Below, one piece after another: positions 57,311 through 64,000 of a stretch of DNA of 64,000 nt (within the stretch, counting starts at the first letter, position 1; every line of letters begins with the position of its first letter). The DNA comes from Neocallimastix lanati (nom. inval.). Its lineage: Eukaryota > Neocallimastigomycota > Neocallimastigomycetes > Neocallimastigales > Neocallimastigaceae. The notes under the pieces are model-generated. The model saw only the letters and a list, made by a program, of their open reading frames with translations. It did not search any database and was not told where the DNA came from. The DNA is taken from NCBI GenBank assembly GCA_016946835.1, contig JACVTC010000011.1, positions 1,475,001 to 1,539,000 of the forward strand, in the 5' to 3' direction. The position numbers and the translations under genes are program-made.

Positions 57311-58320
57311 TGTTAGGACAATATATAAATTATTTAATAAGTTTAATATTAATTATAGCAATAAATATATGTATAATTTATGTATTGTATTTTGTATATC
57401 TATGATGTATTATGGCTAGAACATATAAATATATATTTGAGGGTTAATGTTATACAGATAGTTCAGTTGCTTATTAGCATATGTAATACCATGTAAAAGT
57501 ATATGTAAAATATACATCATTAATTTTATTAATGATTAAGTGTTCTAATAAATAAAAATATTCATAAAATAAAATAAAAAATTAAGAGTCTCAATGACAC
57601 AAAGTCGATTGGCAAAATTTCATCTATAAAATTGAATATTAAAGTTTTAGCAAAACAATTTAAAATGGGCGACTTTAGTATCAAAAATATTGAAAAAAGT
57701 AAACTACTTCAAGTGAAGATGAAGAAAAATACCAACCGCTTTTTGAGCTAACGAATGCCAGTAGAAATAAAAAAAAAATTTAAGAAAAGAAAAACAAGCC
57801 TTTTTTTAAAATGCAAATGCTGTTGGTACTCAAATAGAAAATGTTCTAGAGATGAATTGTCTAGACTATTATATAAATGAAGATATAATTAAAAAGGTCA
57901 AGTTAATAAACATTCCAATAGATGATAGGCTAAAATATAAAAAAGTTATGGGTAGTACTCGTTTCGTATACGACTTAAATGTTACTGATGAAATGTTGAG
58001 CGATGAAGCCGATGCAAAATATATTCTAAGCAATAGTGTGAAAGACCAAATAAAAGAAGAGATAAACTTCAGTGCATGTACTTGTTCTGAAATCTGGAAT
58101 ATTCTAAAAGAATCTTATTAAAAATCAAGAGATGAAAGAATAGAAGATATAAAAAGAATAATTAGAAAAAAAAATGATATAGAAGATGGCTTTGCCATAT
58201 TCATATCTAACGTTAATTACTTTTATAAGGAATTGGAAAAATTAGGGTAAGTGTATTCAAACGAAAAGAAATTCAAATTCTTGTACAATATTTAATATGA
58301 TATATTAATCTCAACCAAAA
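57311..58320 (+). mobile_element. Copia relic (element 5): 5' LTR, primer site and partial gag
   Basis: LTR-like sequence from TGTTAGGAC (57311) to about 57579, then a primer site ATTAAGAGTCTCA (57581-57593) identical in 13 bases to those of elements 1 and 3. A gag remnant follows: 57852-58121 reads to a stop after EIWNILKESY and continues beyond it in the same frame (SRDERIEDIKRIIRKKND, then FAIFISNVNYFYKELEKLG). Gag homology ends near 58320 and no protease or pol follows, so the element is truncated and decayed. Confidence 0.8.
57852..58253 (+). pseudogene. Gag fragment of element 5
   Basis: Encodes a copia gag (UBN2/retrotran_gag type) core with a predicted helical pattern, broken by TAA at 58119-58121 and again near 58248. 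Upstream coding of the gag N-terminus between 57594 and 57851 is out of frame. Comparison with element 1 suggests the start lay near 57674 (ATGGGCGACTTTAG). Non-functional. Confidence 0.7.
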
Positions 58321-59076
58321 TAAAAAAAATTTTATTTTATATAATTAATAAATTATTAAATTTATAAATAAAAATAACACTTGCTCACATACTTTATAAT
58401 ACATTCTCTGCATAAATTCTTTGTATAATCATTAACAATAAAAAATATTATTTTATCAATATAAAATGTAATACATTTTCTATATTTCTAGTTAACTCTA
58501 TCTTTTAATACATTCGTGTAATGTATGTGACCAATAATAATAATAAGCCACATATTATGTTAACTATAAATACCATAAAAATGTACAATATTACATTTAG
58601 ACACCATTCTTATATTTTCATATAATAAAAGAGAATTTTACTTTTCACACAAATTAATAAAATTTCAAAGAAAATATAATAGCGACCAATATAATAAATA
58701 ATTATAATTTAAAATTAAATAAATGAAATAAATAATTAAGGTAATTTCTTTGTTTTCAAAAATTTATTTATAATGCATAAAATGTCATTGTTATACTTTT
58801 TAATAATAATTAATATTATATATTAAAATAAAATAAAAATTCAAATATGCAACTTTCGCATTTTAATATTATTTTTATATGAATATTGTACTTAATTGAA
58901 GAATTTTATTTGGTTAAAGCATTCTACAAATATTATGAATTAATATTATTAATACTATAAGTCTTTTCATAGTGAAAATTTTCATTTTATTTTTATTTTT
59001 GTCATATTTTGGGGATTTAGATATTTATAATTTTTCAATATTCTTTTTTTTTTTATATTTCTCTTTTTTTATTTCC
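58321..59076. other. AT-rich spacer, possibly with another solo LTR
   Basis: The sequence ACTATAAATACC near 58564 followed by CATATAATAAAAGAG and, 115 bp later, TAGCGACC resembles an LTR promoter and end, but I find no duplicated flanks. No gene. Confidence 0.4.
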
Positions 59077-59900
59077 TCATTTTTCTTTTTCGTTTTCAAT
59101 TCTGACCTTATCCTTATATAATTCATTTAATTCATTATTATAATTATGCCAAATGCTATCAATATATTTATATCCCGATATTTGTGTATTCCAAGGCTTA
59201 TTTATAATATAATGAATTATTTTTTCATTAGTAATTTTTTTTTATTTCCATAAAATACTTTTCTTATAGTATTATAGTTGTTAGATCCTAAAGTTACTTT
59301 AATATTATTTTCTAAGAAATATTCCTGCATAATATCTTGATCTGGACATCCTCTATAATATAGAGATGTATTATTGTATTTATATGCTAAATTTAACATT
59401 CTGTCAATATGTACTTTATCTAACATATTTTTATTAATAAATATAACACCATTATTTAAGTTTGTATTTTTTGTTCCATCATAAATGTTATTCCATATTT
59501 CTTTATTTTCTACTAAATATGTTTCATGTGTAAAACATATTAAATTTTCACTATTATTAAATAATTCATAAATACTTGATATCACTAAAGTATCAGAATC
59601 TATATATAAAACTTTATCATAATCTGTTAATCCAAAAATCTCAAATTTTAGTAAAGCCGGTATAAATTTTTTTGGTATAAACTCCATATTTACTTTACTA
59701 AATTTGGAAGTATCTATTTTCAAAAATTTTATATTAGGAAATTTGGATAATATTCCTTTTTTAGATTCATTTTATAAAATACTGTATTCATCATCATGTA
59801 TTACTAGAATATCTCCATTAAACCAATTATTATTTTTATAAAATGAATATAACATTGTTTCAAAACCTACAATATAATTATCATTTACAATTGTACACAT
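59077..59900 (-). pseudogene. Broken GT8 (glycogenin/LgtC-like) glycosyltransferase domain
   Basis: The minus-strand reading gives a full GT8 fold: start region CTIVNDNYIVGFETMLYSF, metal-binding DSD in YIDSDTLVIS, NNGVIFIN and DQDIMQEYF, then KIIHYIINKPWNT near the C-terminus. Such enzymes add a sugar from UDP-sugar to glycans. Three lesions: the frame is offset by two bases from the preceding domain (TGTGT at 59899-59903); an in-frame TAA at about 59772 follows EYSIL; and a one-base slip in an A9 run near 59230 throws out the C-terminal 45 codons. The stretch 59723-59217 remains open between them. Either a dead gene or a second gene with sequencing errors; the family call is firm. Confidence 0.8.
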
Positions 59901-60880
59901 AAACAATATTTATAGTTTATTAATTTAAATTTTTCGTCCAATTTCTTTTTAAAATCAGGAAATTCTCTAGTGAAGTTTTTTAATATTAAATTGGAATTTT
60001 CATTATTTATATTACTTAATGAAGTACCATGTAAATCTCTAATAATATCTTTTGAATAATCATAAATTATAGATGATTGACGTAATGTTTCATTATGAAT
60101 AACATTAAAAAACCATTGCCAAGATTCATCTGATGAAGGAGAGAATTTCATAAATAAATCTTCATCAAAAAATCTTTTATCTGTAAATGTATTCATTGGG
60201 TATAAGGTACCTCCGAATCCATTCATAGGTTTTCCGGTATTAACAATCATATTTTTAATTGGATTTAATTTACCTACCTTTGTTTTTATATATAAATACT
60301 TATATGATTCCCATTTATATTCAGGTGTTAAATATTGATTTGAAGCGCCAAAAATTATATCATAAGGATATATTTTATGATCTTCTAAAAACATTTTTAT
60401 CCACCATTGTTTTCTAATAATATGATCATCACAAATTAATATTGGATTATTAGGATATTTCTTTAAGGTTGGTATCAACCTTTTATGGATATTTATATTT
60501 CTTTCATACCACAAGATTTCAATCAAATATGAATATTTATTTATAAAATCCACTAAATCAACAGGTAAATCATTTTCTTTATTAGGAAATTCAGGAATAG
60601 CTAATACTAAAACAATATGATACACTGAAAATGGTACAGATTGATTTACTAATGATTCAAGCACGAGCTTTACATAGTTAATTCTAGTAGGATTCGATGT
60701 AATAGAAACAATAAGTTTTTCTTGATTATTATTTAAATTTAAATTATTACTTTTTATATGATAATCAACAAGTTCATTCATACACACATTTTGTTCATTA
60801 CAATTCTCTTCTAGAGATAAAGTACAAGTAAATACAAGTACGTAAATTATTAAAATATAAAAATTAATAAAATTTTTCAT
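59885..60880 (-). CDS. Secreted/ER-luminal GT2-like glycosyltransferase domain protein
   Basis: 331 aa, single exon. An N-terminal hydrophobic segment (residues about 5-24, FYILIIYVLVFTCTLSL) looks like a signal peptide or membrane anchor. Then a domain starting LIVSITSNPTRINYVKLVLE, which matches bacterial-type glycosyltransferase-like proteins (VSLTSYPARI.. and PALKKYP..DDDI..P). The family's DDD metal motif appears as DDH at 151-153 (ILICDDHII), with an RKQWW that replaces the usual PxxW. It ends CLCVQL, where a GT8 domain begins in another frame, so the original product was probably a two-domain enzyme. Function as a transferase is inferred; the altered motif and fused pseudogene suggest decay. 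No introns and bacterial similarity suggest horizontal origin, common in gut fungi. Confidence 0.7.
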   Translation of the reverse strand: MKNFINFYILIIYVLVFTCTLSLEENCNEQNVCMNELVDYHIKSNNLNLNNNQEKLIVSITSNPTRINYVKLVLESLVNQSVPFSVYHIVLVLAIPEFPNKENDLPVDLVDFINKYSYLIEILWYERNINIHKRLIPTLKKYPNNPILICDDHIIRKQWWIKMFLEDHKIYPYDIIFGASNQYLTPEYKWESYKYLYIKTKVGKLNPIKNMIVNTGKPMNGFGGTLYPMNTFTDKRFFDEDLFMKFSPSSDESWQWFFNVIHNETLRQSSIIYDYSKDIIRDLHGTSLSNINNENSNLILKNFTREFPDFKKKLDEKFKLINYKYCLCVQL

Positions 60881-61456
60881 TTTACAATAAATATTAATTT
60901 GTATAATTGAAATTTAAGTTCAATTATCTGTAAATAGATTTTATGTATAAGGATCACTTATAATTTATATTTATAGAATAAGATAAAGTTTAGTAAAGTC
61001 AAACATTAAATTTTTAAGATTTAAATTGTATTTTGAAACTATTATAATATTCTTTAAATTTAAATTTCTTGTTTTTTTTCTTGAGTCTTAAAATGTGTAA
61101 TTCACTCGTTGAAATAAATTTAAAATTTAAATTAAAATAGTCATTTTTATTTATTTTGAGAATAAACCTTTCAAAATTAATCTATATTTAATTTAAATTT
61201 ATAATTATTTATTTTAAATCAAAACTAAGTTTAATTATTTATTTACCTTGAAATTTAAATAATTTTAGAATTTTTAAATTAAAAAAATTATTTATTTTAA
61301 ATCAAAACTAATTTTAATTATTTATTTACCTTGAAATTTAAATAATTTTAGAATTTTTAAATTATTATTAAATTTTAATTTTTATATTATTGTTTAGTTT
61401 CTATTAATTGATAACTTCTTTTTATTTTATTTTATTGTTATTTTAATAATTTTAAT

Positions 61457-61497
<41 letters not shown>

Positions 61498-61779
61498 ATT
61501 ATAGGATTAATTATCAAATCTAGTGCATTTCTCAATGAGGCGTATTTTCGTATGTGTCTTGTTTTTTATAAATATTCTTTTTTTAATATATAATTTATTA
61601 ATATTCAATTGTAAAAATAATTTTTTATAATTCTTTTTTAATAGAATATATTATTAAGAATATATTATTATATCTTTTGAAATAGTTTTTTAATAATATT
61701 TAATTGAAAAATATATTATTTCTTTTGAAATAAAAATTTTTATATATTTACTTTTGATTGTATAGAATATCTTAAAAAT
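60881..61779. other. AT-rich spacer with an 83-bp tandem duplication and T run
   Basis: Holds the 5' flank of the glycosyltransferase gene, the tandem duplication 61204-61369, a 38-base T run (61459-61496) and one arm of a 13-bp inverted repeat at 61523-61535. No coding signal. Confidence 0.7.
61204..61369. repeat. Two-copy tandem duplication, 83-bp period
   Basis: ATTATTTATTTTAAATC begins at 61204 and again at 61287, with nearly identical sequence through GAATTTTTAAATTA. Confidence 0.9.
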
Positions 61780-62350
61780 GTATGGCTTTATTTTACAATA
61801 AATATAAGCCACATTGCGAAATGAACGATCCACTTAATTATCATAATCCTTTATAAAAAATATATACATTAATAAAATTTAACTAAATTAGATAATTGTA
61901 ATTTCATATTGTAATTATTATTACGCCACATGATATTTTACATTATACAAAATAATAAATAATATATTTAACTTAATAAATATACAAATCTTAATTATAT
62001 AAGATTTAATTAAAATATTAAACTTTATTTTTAACATTCCCCCAAAAGTTATCGTTTAGATTATAGAGGATATTAATCCAGTTCATTAACATGAATCCAG
62101 TTGTTGACCTCATTTCTTTATGGCCACCTAAATCAGCATCTACGTAAATATTAAAAATAATTATTAGTAAATGTGAATTTTATACCATAATTGGGATTTC
62201 CCTTTAAATATTTGAATATTTTTAACACTTTATACCAGTCTTCGTATGTAGGATTATCTATTATCTATGATTTTTGCTCTAATTCTTAATCCATTATTGA
62301 TAAGAGAGATACCACTATAGTTATTATAATCTGATGGATTGCCTTTTTTA
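61780..62350 (-). mobile_element. Copia relic (element 6): RNase H fragment and 3' LTR
   Basis: The minus strand reads TYEDWYKVLKIFKYLKGNPN, then in another frame YVDADLGGHKEMRSTTGF, the beginning of a copia RNase H. After a short deletion follows a purine tract (TTTTGGGGGAA) and the LTR start TGTTAAAAATAAAG at 62036. The left LTR end is uncertain, near 61760-61780. The catalytic second half of RNase H is missing. It looks like old, internally deleted DNA. Confidence 0.75.
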
Positions 62351-62950
62351 GTTTTTCCTATATTTTATTATATATTTTTAATTAATTTTTTAATATTCAA
62401 TTTAATTAAATATACCTAATAATATAAATTTTAAATAAAAAATTGAGCCTCTTTTTACTTTATATTGATTTTTTTAATATATAGTTATATAAAAATTTTT
62501 TTTAAAATTATTTCATTGTTAAAATATTTAAATTTTAAATAATTTCATTTTTCAATTAATAAATAATAAATATTTATTATTAAATTTTATTATTATTATT
62601 TTAATTATATTTATTTATTGATTCAATAATCTATAAAATAGAAATTATTCTAAAATTATTGGTATTTTTTTTTTTATCTAATAAATAAAAAAATAATAAA
62701 TTAAAAAATATCTATTTATTTATTTATTATTTATAATTTTTTATTTACTTTAATTTTATTATTTCTTTATTTTATTATTTATTTACCTATTTATTAAAAT
62801 TTTGAGAAATGCACCTTTTAGAAATGAAATTTTTGAACTACTTCTCCCCGAGCAATTAATGAACAATTAATGCAGGGATTAAATTAAAATAAAATTAACA
62901 TTTTAATTAAAAATATAAAAAATAAAATAAAAAAAAAAAAATAAAATAAA
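62351..62950. other. AT-rich spacer
   Basis: Low-complexity A/T DNA with TTTA and ATAAA runs. It contains the second arm of the 13-bp inverted repeat at 62802-62814 and a short, less biased stretch (62840-62880, CTTCTCCCCGAGCAATT). No gene seen. Confidence 0.65.
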
Positions 62951-63210
62951 TAATGAAGTAATATAAAAGATTAAAGTATTAATAAAAATAAAATAAAATA
63001 AATAGTGAAGTAATATAAAAGATTAAAGTATTAATAAAAATAAAATAAAATAAATAGTGAAGTAATATAAAAGATTAAAGTATTAATAAAAATAAAATAA
63101 AATAAATAGTGAAGTAATATAAAAGATTAAAGTATTAATAAAAATAAAATAAAATAAATAGTGAAGTAATATAAAAGATTAAAGTATTAATAAAAATAAA
63201 GTAAAATAAA
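62951..63210. repeat. 52-bp minisatellite, five copies
   Basis: Units start TA(A/G)TGAAGTAATATAAAAG at 62951, 63003, 63055, 63107 and 63159 and are nearly identical. Confidence 0.93.
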
Positions 63211-64000
63211 ATAAAATAAAATAAAATAAAATAAAATAAAATAAAATAAAATAAAATAAAATAAAATAAATAGTAGAAATATAAATATAAGTACAGATTG
63301 AATAAAATAAAATAAAATAAAATAAATAGTAGAAATATAAATATAAGTACAGATTGAATAAAATAAAATAAAATAAAATAAAATAAAATAAATAGTAGAA
63401 ATATAAATATAAGTACAGATTGAATAAAATAAAATAAAATAAAATAAATAGTAGAAATATAAATATAAGTACAGATTGAATAAAATAAAATAAAATAAAA
63501 TAAAATAAAATAAAATAAAATAAATAGTAGAAATATAAATATAAGTACAGATTGAATAAAATAAAATAAAATAAAATAAAATAAAATAAAATAAAATAAA
63601 ATAAAATAAAATAAAATAAAATAAAATAAAATAAATAGTAGAAATATAAATATAAGTACAGATTGAATAAAATAAAATAAAATAAAATAAATAGTAGAAA
63701 TATAAATATAAGTACAGATTGAATAAAATAAAATAAAATAAAATAAAATAAAATAAATAGTAGAAATATAAATATAAGTACAGATTGAATAAAATAAAAT
63801 AAAATAAAATAAAATAAAATAAATAGTAGAAATATAAATATAAGTACAGATTGAATAAAATAAAATAAAATAAAATAAAATAAAATAAAATAAAATAAAA
63901 TAAATAGTAGAAATATAAATATAAGTACAGATTGAATAAAATAAAATAAAATAAAATAAAATAAAATAAAATAAAATAAAATAAAATAAATAGTAGAAAT
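63211..64000. repeat. Composite satellite: fixed core plus variable (ATAAA)n
   Basis: The core TAGTAGAAATATAAATATAA, then GTACAGATTGA, recurs at 63271, 63327, 63393, 63449, 63525, 63636, 63692, 63758, 63824, 63905 and 63991. The cores are joined by ATAAA runs. The starts are spaced 56 to 111 bp apart and always differ by multiples of five. The array continues beyond the window. Confidence 0.95.

Noticed and set aside
59217-59723. Separate 168-aa GT8 gene starting at the internal Met
   Set aside because: GT8 sequence extends on both sides past a stop and a frame slip; the Met lies inside the fold, not at its start.

Overview
The window is about 80% or more A+T. It has spliced genes with short GT..AG introns, long A/T homopolymers, large AAT and TTTTA microsatellites, Asn-run proteins and many Ty1/copia retroelements. 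The conserved proteins are eukaryotic: an importin-7-type karyopherin, a Nup42-type nucleoporin, a class II myosin and a TMCO4/Mil1-type hydrolase. Together with a bacterial-looking glycosyltransferase pair, this best fits an early-diverging fungus, most likely an anaerobic gut fungus (Neocallimastigomycota). The assignment is inference; another very AT-rich eukaryote such as a dictyostelid is the main alternative.

Layout. 1-1934 (-): 5' two thirds of an importin gene, 6 exons, running off the left edge. 2943-4573 (-): 4-exon Nup42-like nucleoporin (CCCH finger plus FG repeats). 5600-6000: decayed coding fragment. 7060-9439 (-): two-exon gene of unknown function with a Cys/His-rich N-terminus. 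11164-17327 (+): apparently intact Ty1/copia element with one 1760-codon gag-pol frame and matching LTRs. 19977-26540: nest of copia remnants. An old minus-strand element carries a 784-bp solo LTR and a plus-strand element that is itself split by a 929-bp LTR-like insertion with a GC-rich head. 26985-33355 (-): recent copia element, disabled by two frameshifts, that landed in an AAT microsatellite (33356-33722). 35823-36760 (-): 3-exon YjbQ/UPF0047 gene. 36761-41749: gene-poor DNA. 41750-46022 (+): 4-exon DUF726 (TMCO4/Mil1) hydrolase with a 74-Asn run. 48167-56735 (-): 12-exon conventional myosin heavy chain, 2412 aa. 57311-58320 (+): copia relic (LTR, primer site, gag). 59077-60880 (-): secreted or luminal glycosyltransferase domain followed by a broken GT8 domain. 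61780-62350 (-): copia RNase H/LTR relic. 62951-64000: two minisatellite arrays reaching the right edge.

The host genes are unrelated housekeeping functions (nuclear transport, nuclear pore, actomyosin, lipid/membrane, cofactor metabolism), each with its own intergenic DNA. No operon-like or defence-like cluster is visible. The most distinctive biology is in the mobile DNA. Three copia families share a primer site that matches the anticodon arm of tRNA-Lys(CUU) (half-tRNA priming). There is nested insertion with readable target duplications, and a GC-rich, CpG-rich island in otherwise extremely AT-rich DNA. All exon joins come from reading frame, GT/AG sites and family homology judged by eye; none has transcript support.
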